A stretch of DNA of 64,000 nucleotides from Sedimenticola sp. Its GTDB lineage: Bacteria > Pseudomonadota > Gammaproteobacteria > Chromatiales > Chromatiaceae. The stretch lies in contig JALSRN010000081.1 in NCBI GenBank assembly GCA_026984735.1, positions 61,852 to 125,851 of the forward strand. The letters run 5' to 3'. A model generated the notes under the pieces. It saw only the letters and a program-made list of their open reading frames with translations. It ran no database searches and was not told where the DNA came from. Positions 34,304-42,756 of this stretch are shown here, piece by piece. Both the position numbers and the translations under genes were made by a program. Position 1 is the first letter of the stretch. Each line of letters starts with the position of its first letter.

Positions 34304-35728
34304 TCAGCGATTGAGCCCGTATTTGCGCATTTTCTCGGCAAGAGTGGTGCGCCGCAGGCCGAGCAGCTTTGCAGCATGGGCCACCACTCCCCCCGACTCC
34401 TGTAGAGCTTCGCGGATGAGCGCCACTTCCATTTCCGAGATGTAGGCTTTCAGATCCAGCCCTCCCGGAGGAATCTGCGGCAGGACTCCGCCGCTCATTG
34501 CCGCCACATGGGAGTCGGGCTCGGCATGCAGCTCTTCCTGAACGGAGGTCTCGGACTCCGTCTCCTGCCCCGCCCGGTACTTGAGGGGCAGGTCGCGAAC
34601 CTGGACGAGGCCGTGCGGATACTGGATCGCCAACCGCTCCATGAGGTTGGCCAGCTCGCGAACGTTGCCGGGCCAGGAGTAGGCCGACAAGACCCGTATC
34701 GCGTCCGGCGAGAGATGGACCGAACACTGTTTTTCATGCTCCAGCCGCTCGTTGAGCTGGGCAACGAGGAGCGGCAGGTCTTCGATGCGCTCCCGAAGAG
34801 GGGGCAATTGGATGGGAAAGACCTCCAGGCGGTAGTAGAGATCTTCACGAAACTTGCCTTCCCGCACCATGGATTCCAGGTCCCGGTTGGTGGCCGCCAC
34901 GATGCGCACGTCCGCCTGGATGGTCCGGTTGCCTCCCACCCGCTCGAAAGTCCGCTCCTCCAGGACCCGCAGCAGCTTGACCTGCATCTCCAACGGCATC
35001 TCGCCGATCTCGTCCAGAAAGAGGGTGCCGCCGGCGGCCATGGAAAAACGCCCTTCCCGCGCGGTGAGCGCCCCGGTGAAGGCGCCCTTTTCGTGGCCGA
35101 AGAGCTCCGATTCGAGCAGATCACGGGGGATGGCCCCGCAGTTGACCGGCACGAAAGGCTTGTCGCGTCTTTTGGAGTAGTAGTGGATGTTGCGGGCCAC
35201 CACCTCTTTCCCGGTGCCCGACTCGCCCAGGATGAGTACATTGGCTTCGGTGGGTCCCACCTGCTGAATCTCGTTGCGGATCCGCTGGATGGCGGGGCTG
35301 CGTCCGATGAGGCTGCGGAAGAGGTGGGACGGCCGACTGCCCTTCGTCGGCCGCTTGCCCCGTTGCGACCGGGCCTGCTCCAAAGCCTGGGAAAGCTCCT
35401 CCTGGCTCGGCGGAAGCTGCACCAGCGGCCACTCTCTGGGAAAGTTCAGAACGACGGGAGGTTCGCCCTCCACGGCCGGCCGGAACAGCACCAAGGGCAG
35501 AATAGAAGGCGCCAACGTCTCCACGAGCGCCGCCAGTTCGCGCTGACGCGCCTCCTCGGTTTCGCCCACCACCACCGTCAACAGATCGGCAGGCGCTTTT
35601 TCGAGCGCATCTTCCAGCGCTTCCAGGCTGGCGGCTCGAGTGACGGAGTGTCCCAGGAATTCGAGAATGGCCTGGATGTTGCTGTCCCCCCCTCCTTGCG
35701 GTTCATAGACCACTACCGGTTCAGCCAC
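34304..35728 (-). CDS. fleQ: Flagellar master regulator FleQ (sigma-54 activator)
   Basis: Protein of 474 residues from GTG 35728, with GGAGGAG eight bases upstream. Domains: an atypical receiver-like N-terminus (about 1-120); an AAA+ domain with Walker A GESGTGKE (168-175), the sigma-54 contact loop GAFTGA (215-220) and Walker B LFLDEIGE; and a C-terminal Fis-type helix-turn-helix ([20 protein letters not shown]). LFRS at 136-139 and KEVVARN after Walker A are the residues by which Pseudomonas FleQ binds cyclic di-GMP. It should activate the sigma-54 promoters listed here. It converges on the PilZ gene with a 19-bp gap. Confidence 0.92.
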   Translation of the reverse strand: MAEPVVVYEPQGGGDSNIQAILEFLGHSVTRAASLEALEDALEKAPADLLTVVVGETEEARQRELAALVETLAPSILPLVLFRPAVEGEPPVVLNFPREWPLVQLPPSQEELSQALEQARSQRGKRPTKGSRPSHLFRSLIGRSPAIQRIRNEIQQVGPTEANVLILGESGTGKEVVARNIHYYSKRRDKPFVPVNCGAIPRDLLESELFGHEKGAFTGALTAREGRFSMAAGGTLFLDEIGEMPLEMQVKLLRVLEERTFERVGGNRTIQADVRIVAATNRDLESMVREGKFREDLYYRLEVFPIQLPPLRERIEDLPLLVAQLNERLEHEKQCSVHLSPDAIRVLSAYSWPGNVRELANLMERLAIQYPHGLVQVRDLPLKYRAGQETESETSVQEELHAEPDSHVAAMSGGVLPQIPPGGLDLKAYISEMEVALIREALQESGGVVAHAAKLLGLRRTTLAEKMRKYGLNR

Positions 35729-36032
35729 TGCCAGTGCTCCTCCCAGACAAGCCGGATACCCATCCAATCCACTCGATCGCCCACTGTCCAGCACGAAGCG
35801 AAACGAAACTTCCAAGGCGCCGGGAAGCGATCGACCGGATGAGAGGTTAACACTTTTTTAATGGTCTGGCACCGAACCCCGCTCGACCGTGCCTGGCTCA
35901 CCCCGTGGACAGACGGTCATCCAAAATTTGATTCTTCCATTCTCGTCTATAATTTCCGAAAAGCCGGAAAGAAATGGGCGACCGTCTTTCGAAGCCGCTG
36001 CGCTGCGACACCGGCAGCAAGGAGAACGGGGA
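35729..36032. other. fleQ-tetR divergent intergenic region
   Basis: 304 bp without a gene. The fleQ side shows no sigma-54 or FliA element, so a housekeeping promoter is expected; I cannot place it. The tetR side has the -10 box and inverted repeat described separately. Confidence 0.5.
35948..35970 (+). promoter_or_regulatory. tetR promoter -10 and possible TetR operator
   Basis: A perfect -10 hexamer TATAAT lies at 35948-35953 (the -35 box is weak). Immediately after it is the inverted repeat TTTCCG-N6-CGGAAA (35953-35970), which would cover the start point. A repressor bound there would block its own gene, as TetR proteins often do. The operator role is inferred from position. Confidence 0.4.
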
Positions 36033-36626
36033 GTGACCAGAAAGAGCGAACGCACCCGCCAGCGAATCGTGGAAGCGGCCAACCGGCTCTTCTACCACAA
36101 GGGCTATCACAACACCTCGTTCACCGACGTGGTCAATGCATCGGGCGTCCCAAGGGGGAACATCTATTATTATTTCAAGAGCAAGGAAGACATTCTTCAT
36201 GCTGCGCTTAAATATCGGATCTCGCGCATCGAGCAAATGCTCCAGTCCTGGAACGAGCGTTATCCCACCCCCCTCGAACGACTGGACCGCTTTTTGGAGA
36301 TCCTTCCGGACAGCGCCGATTCCCTGGCCCGGTACGGCTGTCCCATGGGCACGCTCAACGCCGAGCTGGGCAAGAACGACCCCTCGCTCCAGGCCGAAGC
36401 CCGCTCGATGTTCCTCCTCTTCGAAGACTGGCTCACGGACCAGTTCGCCGAGTTGGGCTACGCCGGACGAGCGCGTGAATTCGCCCGCCGCCTCCTGGCC
36501 CGCGGTCAGGGAATCAGCATGATCACCCACGTCTACCATGACCGCCGCTTCCTGATGCAGGAGACCGATCTTCTGCAGCGCTGGATCCACCGCTTGGCGC
36601 GCGGCGAAGATCAGGCCGAGATCTGA
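36033..36626 (+). CDS. TetR-family transcriptional regulator
   Basis: Protein of 197 residues. The N-terminal helix-turn-helix is clear: RTRQRIVEAANRLFYHKGYH, then TSFTDVVNASGVPRGNIYYY. The C-terminal ligand domain contains RYGCPMGTLNAELGKNDPSL, similar to the AcuR/TetR_C_16-like group that senses small molecules. The start is GTG 36033 with AAGGAG eight bases upstream. The gene overlaps the convergent cyclase gene by 16 bp at the 3' ends. Its target is unknown; autoregulation through an adjacent inverted repeat is possible. Confidence 0.88.
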   Translation: MTRKSERTRQRIVEAANRLFYHKGYHNTSFTDVVNASGVPRGNIYYYFKSKEDILHAALKYRISRIEQMLQSWNERYPTPLERLDRFLEILPDSADSLARYGCPMGTLNAELGKNDPSLQAEARSMFLLFEDWLTDQFAELGYAGRAREFARRLLARGQGISMITHVYHDRRFLMQETDLLQRWIHRLARGEDQAEI

Positions 36627-37750
36627 TCCTTTCCCTCCACCGAGAGATGTCGGCAGACGGCGCGGGAACGACCCTGGCGCTTGGCTTCGTACAACGCCTG
36701 ATCCGCAAGCCGCAGAAGCCGCTCCTGGCCCGACTCGCTGGCAGGGCTCACGCAGGCGGCGCCGATGCTCACCGTGACTCCGTTTCCGGCCCCTTTCATC
36801 TCCTCCACCAGCGCCTCCGCCACTTCGCAGGCGGCTTCGCCCTTGCTGCCCGCCAGGATCAGAACGAATTCGTCCCCACCGAGCCGCGCCGCCAGGTCTC
36901 CCGGCCGGCGCGCGTGTCTCGAAAGAGCCTCCGCCACTTGTTTGAGGGCTGCGTCTCCACTGGCGTGCCCGCCACTGTCGTTGATCTCCTTCATGTTGTC
37001 CAGATCCACCACCAGCAGGCAGATTCCTTCCCCCTGGCGGTGGGCCCGCCGCCACTCCCGCTCCAGGTGGAGGAAAAAGGCGCGCCGGTTGGCGATGCCG
37101 GTGAGGCTGTCGGTGGCAGCGGCCTGCTGCAGCTCTTGCTGCAACAGAAAGGAGCGGCGCTCCTGTCGCACGATGAACCAGCCAGTGTAGGTCATGATGA
37201 ACAGCGAAGAGATGTAATAGAAGACGGAAGCCACCAGCTGGTCGTCGGTGATGTGGCCTCGGCCCAGCATCAGCCATAGATAGAACGCGAAGATCAGCGA
37301 GGAGGCGCTGAAAGGCCACAGATAGTGGGCGCGCCAGAAGACGTGACCGAAGATCATCACCAGCAGCAGCCCGGTGAAGTAGAGATTGTGGGCCGTCTCC
37401 GGCATGTAGAGATTCATCAGGACGATGGAGCCGCCGCCCAGCAACATGGCGATGAAGATGATGGGCCCCGCCAGCGGCCTTCCCAGCGGCGGAATGAACT
37501 GCAAGGTGAGAGTGGCGACCAGGAGCGGAAGGGTCACGCCGAACCGAATGCGCCACAGCGCCGATACCGCCCCGTCCATCACCAGATAATCGACGACGCC
37601 GAAAAGAGAGTAGATGAAGATGCCGATCACCGCCGCCACGGTGTTCTGGAACCAGTGGATTTTCTGAAAATAGCGCCAGAACGCCTCGTTCAGCGAAGCG
37701 TCTTCTCCCTTTCCGGCGGTATTCCGCAATCGCGCAAGCGTGCTGGCCAT
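36611..37750 (-). CDS. Membrane-bound diguanylate cyclase
   Basis: Protein of 379 residues with six predicted membrane helices in the first 205 residues (for example VAAVIGIFIYSLFGVVDYLV and SVFYYISSLFIMTYTGWFIV), followed by a short coiled coil and a GGDEF domain. The active site is LGGDEFVLIL, with DSLTGIANRRAFFLHLE at the start and a complete RxxD inhibitory site (RPGD). The membrane part is not a family I can name. No flagellar-type promoter is visible upstream, and the gene may be cotranscribed with the DUF6499-like gene 39 bp before it. Confidence 0.9.
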   Translation of the reverse strand: MASTLARLRNTAGKGEDASLNEAFWRYFQKIHWFQNTVAAVIGIFIYSLFGVVDYLVMDGAVSALWRIRFGVTLPLLVATLTLQFIPPLGRPLAGPIIFIAMLLGGGSIVLMNLYMPETAHNLYFTGLLLVMIFGHVFWRAHYLWPFSASSLIFAFYLWLMLGRGHITDDQLVASVFYYISSLFIMTYTGWFIVRQERRSFLLQQELQQAAATDSLTGIANRRAFFLHLEREWRRAHRQGEGICLLVVDLDNMKEINDSGGHASGDAALKQVAEALSRHARRPGDLAARLGGDEFVLILAGSKGEAACEVAEALVEEMKGAGNGVTVSIGAACVSPASESGQERLLRLADQALYEAKRQGRSRAVCRHLSVEGKDQISA

Positions 37751-37789
37751 GAAAGAGCTCCAGCCTCCTCTCGTATCGCTGCCCCGTCC

Positions 37790-38503
37790 TCAAGGCGGCA
37801 GCCGCAAGATTCGAAGATAGCCTCCGTTCATCATGGCACGCGCCCGCCGCCATTGCGAATCGGCATCCCCACGGGGCTCCAGCATGAAGAGATCCGCCCG
37901 TTCATCTGCCGCCTCCGCGTCGATGAGCCGCAGCAACCCTTTCCACTCTTCCTTGAGGGTCGCCACCCGCTTGGGCACCAGCCCCTGCCGACGGCGTCGC
38001 GCCGCTTCCATCTGCAGCTGTCGGCGGGCCTGCTCCAATTGGGATTTCAACGGAAGGGAAAGGTCGAACACCAGTGCCATGGTCTCCAGGCCCGGCCGCC
38101 ACGCTTGGCCGGCCTCGGGCAACGGCTCGGGCGGCAGGGGCCGCCAGGTCAGCCGCCCTTCCCCCACCGGATCGTCGTCCGCTGGATCAGGAGGAAACTT
38201 GTGGAAGCCCCAGCGGGCGCCCAGGGCGCACTCGATGAGCACCTTGCCGCCGTCGATGCGGCAATCCCCCTCGCCACACTCCTCTGCCGGCACCCAGGCG
38301 CGGGGATCGTTCTTCCAGGCGCAGAAATCGCGATTCGGCGGCCTACCGTAATCGGCCTCCAGAGCGCGCCAAGTCTCGATGAAGCGGCGCCATTCGCGCC
38401 GATAGTCCCGATTGCGCCGCAAGAACTCCCATGCCCACTGCTCCCTGGTCAGGGCGTCGCAGAAATCATATTCTTCCAACCTGCGCCAGTTTCTGTGAAT
38501 CAC
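37790..38503 (-). CDS. DUF6499/DUF2285-like hypothetical protein
   Basis: Protein of 237 residues. The N-terminal segment EEYDFCDALTREQWAWEFLR followed by RNRDYRREW resembles the DUF6499 (regulator-like) domain. The C-terminal part, with LMLEP-like hydrophobic pieces and many Arg residues, resembles DUF2285-type DNA-binding regions. No signal peptide. The start is uncertain: GTG 38503 has GGGA six bases upstream, but GTG codons at 38515 and 38524 are open too. It is divergent from argE with almost no space, so one of the two promoters must lie inside the neighbouring gene. Function unknown. Confidence 0.7.
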   Translation of the reverse strand: MIHRNWRRLEEYDFCDALTREQWAWEFLRRNRDYRREWRRFIETWRALEADYGRPPNRDFCAWKNDPRAWVPAEECGEGDCRIDGGKVLIECALGARWGFHKFPPDPADDDPVGEGRLTWRPLPPEPLPEAGQAWRPGLETMALVFDLSLPLKSQLEQARRQLQMEAARRRRQGLVPKRVATLKEEWKGLLRLIDAEAADERADLFMLEPRGDADSQWRRARAMMNGGYLRILRLPP

Positions 38504-38526
38504 ACGGAGTCCCACGGCTTGCACGC

Positions 38527-39687
38527 ATGACCATTGTCCCTCCCTTCCGCACCCTGCTGCAACGACTGGTCGCCGAACCCTCGGTGAGCAGCGTCAGCCC
38601 CGAATGGGATCAATCCAACGTGCGGGTGACCGACCTCCTCCAAGAGTGGCTGGACGCGCTCGGTTTCCGCACCGAGAAGCTGGCGGTTCCCGGCTGCCCC
38701 GGCAAGTTCAACCTGGTGGCCAGCCGAGGGGAGGGCCTAGACGGGCTGGTGCTCTCCGGCCACACCGACACCGTTCCTTTCGACGAATCGCGCTGGCACA
38801 GCGATCCCTTCACCCTGGTGGAGCGGGACGGCCGTCTGCACGGCCTGGGAACCTGCGACATGAAGGGGTTCTTCGCCTTGGTGTTGGAGACGTTGGGAGG
38901 GCTCGACCTGGCCCGATTGAAGCGGCCGCTGATCGTGCTGGCCACCGCCGACGAGGAGAGCACCATGTGCGGCGCCCGTTCTCTGCTGCAGGCGCAGCGC
39001 CGGCTGGGGCGTCACGCGGTCATCGGCGAACCCACCGGGCTGAGGCCGGTGCGCATGCACAAGGGCATCGCCATGGAGGCCATCCGGGTCACCGGCCGTT
39101 CCGGCCACTCCAGCGACCCTTCCCTGGGCGACAATGCCCTGGAAGGCATGCACCTGGTGATGGGCGAACTGCTCGCCTGGCGCCGCGAGCTGCAACGGCG
39201 GCACCACAATCCGGCGTTCCAAGTGGAGGTGCCCACCCTCAACCTCGGCCACATCCACGGAGGAGACAATCCCAACCGCATCTGCGGCTCCTGCGAACTG
39301 CACATCGACCTGCGCCCCCTTCCCGGGATGGAGATCGAACGGCTCCGAGGCGAGCTGGAGCGGCGCCTCCGGAGGGCGTTGGCCGGCACCGGTCTCGAGC
39401 TGGAGACGCGTCCCCTCTTCCAAGGCATCCCCGCCATGGAGACCCCCGCATCCGCCGCCATCGTGCAGGCCGCCGAGGCGCTCACCGGCCAGCCGGCGCG
39501 AGCGGTCGCCTACGCCACCGAGGGACCGCTGCTCAATGCCCTGGGGATGGAGACGGTGATCCTCGGTCCCGGCTCCATCGAGCAGGCACATCAGCCGGAC
39601 GAATTCCTCTCCCTGAGCCAGGTGGAGCCGGGCGCGCGCCTGCTGCGGGCGCTGATCCAGCGCTTCTGCATGGAGACCAGCGACTGA
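38527..39687 (+). CDS. argE: Acetylornithine deacetylase ArgE
   Basis: Protein of 386 residues of the M20 metallopeptidase family. Zinc ligands are visible in SGHTDTVPF (His/Asp), GTCDMKGFFAL (bridging Asp), ADEEST (catalytic and ligand Glu), GEPTG and QAHQPDE (His). It removes acetate from N-acetylornithine to give ornithine in arginine synthesis. It lies 45 bp upstream of argA, a pairing common in Gammaproteobacteria. Related succinyl-diaminopimelate desuccinylase is less likely given the argA neighbour. Confidence 0.93.
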   Translation: MTIVPPFRTLLQRLVAEPSVSSVSPEWDQSNVRVTDLLQEWLDALGFRTEKLAVPGCPGKFNLVASRGEGLDGLVLSGHTDTVPFDESRWHSDPFTLVERDGRLHGLGTCDMKGFFALVLETLGGLDLARLKRPLIVLATADEESTMCGARSLLQAQRRLGRHAVIGEPTGLRPVRMHKGIAMEAIRVTGRSGHSSDPSLGDNALEGMHLVMGELLAWRRELQRRHHNPAFQVEVPTLNLGHIHGGDNPNRICGSCELHIDLRPLPGMEIERLRGELERRLRRALAGTGLELETRPLFQGIPAMETPASAAIVQAAEALTGQPARAVAYATEGPLLNALGMETVILGPGSIEQAHQPDEFLSLSQVEPGARLLRALIQRFCMETSD

Positions 39688-39732
39688 CCGTCGGCACTGA
39701 CGAATCCCCCGGCGGTTGAGTATGATTCCCTC

Positions 39733-41040
39733 ATGAAAGACGCTTTCGTCAATTGGTTCCGCAAGGCCTCCCCCTACATCCACGCTCACCGGGGCAGCAC
39801 CATGGTGCTCGCCTTCGGCGGGGAGCTGGTGGAGGAAGCCGCCTTTTCCAGCTTCATCCACGACATCGCCCTGCTGCATGGACTCGGCATCCACCTGGTG
39901 CTGGTGCATGGCAGCCGTCCCCAGATCGAATCGCGTCTGCAGGCGCGCGGCGCCGCCATGGAGGTGGTCAACGGCATGCGCGTCACCGACGACGCCGCGC
40001 TAGAGTGCGTGAAGGAGGCGGCCGGCGCGGTGCGGGTGGAGATCGAGGCGCGGCTCTCCATGGGGCTGGCCAACTCCCCCATGTCGGGAGCCCGCATCGA
40101 GGTGGACTCGGGCAATTTCGTCACCGCCCGCCCCCTGGGCATCATCGACGGCGTGGACTACCTGCACACCGGCGAGGTGCGCCGCATCAACGCCGAAGCC
40201 ATGCGCAGGCGGCTGGCCGATGGCGCCATGGTGCTGGTCCCGCCGCTGGGCTACTCGCCCACGGGCGAGGTCTTCAATCTCAACGCCGCCGATGTCGCCG
40301 CCGAAACCGCCATCGCCCTCGGCGCCGACAAGCTGCTCTTCCTCACCGACGACAAGCTGCTCGACAGCCGCAGGCGCCCGATCAGCAGCCTCCTTCCCGA
40401 CGAAGTGGAACGGCTGCTGCAGCGGCGGCGGAAACTGGGCGAACAGATGCGCCGGGTGCTCCGCAACGCCGTGCACGCCGCCCGCCACGGCGTGGCGCGC
40501 ACCCACATTCTTCCCCGGCGCAAGGACGGCGTGCTGCTGCGCGAGCTCTTCACCCGGGACGGCTGCGGCACTCTGATCTCGCGGGAACGGTGGGAAAGCA
40601 TCCGCCAGGCCACCATCGACGACGTGGCCGGCATCCTGGAACTCATCACGCCCCTCGAGGAGGCGGGCATCCTGGTGCGCCGCTCGAGGGAACGGATCGA
40701 AACCGAGATCGATCATTTCACCGTGATCGAACGGGACGGTACGGTGATCGCCTGCGCCGCCCTCTACCCCTTCCCCGAATCCCGGACGGCGGAGCTGGCC
40801 TGCCTCGCCGTGCACCCCGACTACCGCAACCAGGGGCGCGGCGACCAAGTGCTGGAATGGATGGAGAGGAGCGCCCGCCAAGCCGGCATGGAATCGATCT
40901 TCGTGCTCACCACACGCACCGCCCACTGGTTCCGCGAACGGGGATTCCAGCCCGCCGGGCTCGAGCGCTTGCCCGGGCGGCGTCGGGATCTCTACAACTG
41001 GCAGCGCAACTCCCGGCTTTTTCTGAAGCCGCTCTCGTGA
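39733..41040 (+). CDS. argA: N-acetylglutamate synthase ArgA
   Basis: Protein of 435 residues, the classical two-domain form. The N-terminal amino-acid-kinase-like domain (residues about 20-270; GIHLVLVHGSRPQIESRL) binds arginine for feedback inhibition. The C-terminal GNAT acetyltransferase domain has the acetyl-CoA loop HPDYRNQGRGDQ near 355. It catalyses the first step of arginine synthesis in the cytoplasm. It follows argE and overlaps or abuts the next membrane-protein gene. Confidence 0.95.
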   Translation: MKDAFVNWFRKASPYIHAHRGSTMVLAFGGELVEEAAFSSFIHDIALLHGLGIHLVLVHGSRPQIESRLQARGAAMEVVNGMRVTDDAALECVKEAAGAVRVEIEARLSMGLANSPMSGARIEVDSGNFVTARPLGIIDGVDYLHTGEVRRINAEAMRRRLADGAMVLVPPLGYSPTGEVFNLNAADVAAETAIALGADKLLFLTDDKLLDSRRRPISSLLPDEVERLLQRRRKLGEQMRRVLRNAVHAARHGVARTHILPRRKDGVLLRELFTRDGCGTLISRERWESIRQATIDDVAGILELITPLEEAGILVRRSRERIETEIDHFTVIERDGTVIACAALYPFPESRTAELACLAVHPDYRNQGRGDQVLEWMERSARQAGMESIFVLTTRTAHWFRERGFQPAGLERLPGRRRDLYNWQRNSRLFLKPLS

Positions 41041-41042
41041 AG

Positions 41043-41651
41043 ATGAACTCATCGCCGCTGATGCAACTGGGCGCCAACCTCTTCTCCCTGGCCCTGGCCC
41101 TGGCGCTGGGCTGGCCGGCGGAGCGCATTCTGCTGCTCTACTGGGCGGAGAACGTGGTGGTGGCTTTCTGGCAGATGCCGCGCATCCTGCTGGCGGGCAA
41201 GCCGCCGGGAGGCCTTCCGCCGCTCTCCAACCTCTTCACGTCCCTCTTCTTTCTGTTCCACTACGGGCTATTTACCCTGGTCCACGGCATGTTCGTCTTC
41301 CAACTCTTTCTGCATCAGAAGTTGACTCCGGAGACACTCGCCGCCAATCTCGGTGGCGTCGGCATGGGGCTGGCGGTGCTGGGGCTGTTGATCAGCCACG
41401 GCGTGGACTTTTTCCAGGACCTGGGGAGCGGACGGCTGGCCACCGCCGATGCGGCCAAGGTGATGGGGGAACCCTACCGCCGCATCGTGGTGCTGCACCT
41501 GGTGGTGCTCGGCAGCGGCTTCCTGCTGACGGTGCTGCCCTATCCGCAACTGGCCCTGGTGTTGCTGGCGCTCGTCAAGACCTTCATGGACCTCGGCCTG
41601 TGGCAGCGCCGTCCCCAGGCAGCGGAAGAGAAAAATGTCGCACGCATCTAA
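41043..41651 (+). CDS. DUF6498-like integral membrane protein
   Basis: Protein of 202 residues with about five to six membrane helices: LFSLALALALGWPAERILLL, LFTSLFFLFHYGLFTLVHGM, GVGMGLAVLGLLISHGVDFF and VLHLVVLGSGFLLTVLPYPQ. The motif LLLYWAENVVVAFW is characteristic of DUF6498 proteins, whose function is unknown. The start could be GTG 41037, which overlaps the argA stop as GTGA, or ATG 41043. It overlaps the efflux gene by 17 bp, so the two are probably made together. Confidence 0.8.
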   Translation: MNSSPLMQLGANLFSLALALALGWPAERILLLYWAENVVVAFWQMPRILLAGKPPGGLPPLSNLFTSLFFLFHYGLFTLVHGMFVFQLFLHQKLTPETLAANLGGVGMGLAVLGLLISHGVDFFQDLGSGRLATADAAKVMGEPYRRIVVLHLVVLGSGFLLTVLPYPQLALVLLALVKTFMDLGLWQRRPQAAEEKNVARI

Positions 41652-42756
41652 AAAGGCGGTCCTCACCGCCATCTCCTCCAACTTTCTGGTCACCGTCATC
41701 AAGTTCGTCGCGGGTCTGGCGAGCGGTTCGGCATCGATGATTAACGAGGCGGTGCACAGCCTCATGGACACGCTCAACCAGGGCTTCCTCTTCCTTGGCC
41801 TGCGCGAATCGGAAAAACCGGCAGACCAGATCTACGCCTTCGGCCACGGCCAAAAAAAATACCTGTGGAACCTCTGGTCGGCCATCGGCCTCTTCTCCAT
41901 CGGCGCGGGCCTGGGCCTGGCCCACGCCTGGCACAGCTGGGAGGGGGTGGGCCGGAGCCACCTGAGCGAAACCGTCGCCCTGGCGGGTTTCCATATTCCC
42001 ACCCTCTGGCTCAACCTGGCGGTGCTGGGCTCCGCCTTTCTGATGGAGGGCTACTCCTTCGTGGTGGCCACCCGCGAGCTGCTCGCCCGCATGCGCAAAG
42101 AGGGGGAGAGCGACGTGCTCGCCTACCTGGCCGAGGCCGACGACCCCACCCTGGCGGCGGTGGTGTTGGAGGATTCGGCGGCCATGCTGGGCCTCGCCCT
42201 GGCGGCGGTGGGCATTCTGCTCACCGCCCTCACCGGCCGTGCCGAGTACGACATCCTCTTCTCGGCGCTGATCGCTCTGATGCTGGGCGCCATCGCCTTC
42301 TATCTGGGCTTCGTCAACATGCGGTTCCTGGCTGACATCCGCGACCGCGAAGCCGAGGCGCTGTTCCGCGAAGTGGTGGCGGAACATCCCGAGGTGGAGC
42401 GCTACCACGATCTGCGCTCCCTCATCATCGACGAGAACCACACGGTGCTCATCGCCGAGATCGAGCTGCGCGAAGAGGCGATGGTGGTCGATCTCTACGA
42501 CCGGATCCAGTTACGCTGCGACCAGATCCTGGAGAGCCTGCCCGGCCGCCGGGCACAGGAGAAGCGCTATCGCCACTGGGCCTCGGCCCGCGCTTCGGTG
42601 GAGGCGGTCATCGCCCGCACCGAGGAGATCATCGACGAGATCGAAGCGCGTATCCGCGAACGGCTGCCCCGGGTGAGCCACATCACCCTGGAGGTGGAGG
42701 GGGTGGCGCCGAACAAGCCCGAGGAGGCGCAACCGGAGAGCGCCACCGGTGGCTGA
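41635..42756 (+). CDS. Cation diffusion facilitator family protein (SLC30A9-like)
   Basis: Protein of 373 residues with six membrane helices. TM2 carries INEAVHSLMDTLNQ (His and Asp of the metal site) and TM5 carries VLEDSAAMLGLALAAVG, the variant pattern of the ZnT9/SLC30A9-like branch of CDF proteins rather than the HxxxD of ZitB or FieF. A C-terminal cytoplasmic domain includes HTVLIAEIELRE. It probably exports a divalent metal such as zinc; substrate unproven. It overlaps its neighbours on both sides. Confidence 0.88.
   Translation: MSHASKKAVLTAISSNFLVTVIKFVAGLASGSASMINEAVHSLMDTLNQGFLFLGLRESEKPADQIYAFGHGQKKYLWNLWSAIGLFSIGAGLGLAHAWHSWEGVGRSHLSETVALAGFHIPTLWLNLAVLGSAFLMEGYSFVVATRELLARMRKEGESDVLAYLAEADDPTLAAVVLEDSAAMLGLALAAVGILLTALTGRAEYDILFSALIALMLGAIAFYLGFVNMRFLADIRDREAEALFREVVAEHPEVERYHDLRSLIIDENHTVLIAEIELREEAMVVDLYDRIQLRCDQILESLPGRRAQEKRYRHWASARASVEAVIARTEEIIDEIEARIRERLPRVSHITLEVEGVAPNKPEEAQPESATGG

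Noticed and set aside
35865..35880. TGGCACCGAACCCCGC as a sigma-54 promoter for tetR
   Set aside because: The -24 half fits but the -12 half reads CCGC instead of TTGC, and a better -10 box for tetR lies downstream.
35898..37853. Long minus-strand frame spanning tetR and the membrane cyclase
   Set aside because: It is in a different frame from the cyclase and antisense to tetR; no coherent domain is encoded.
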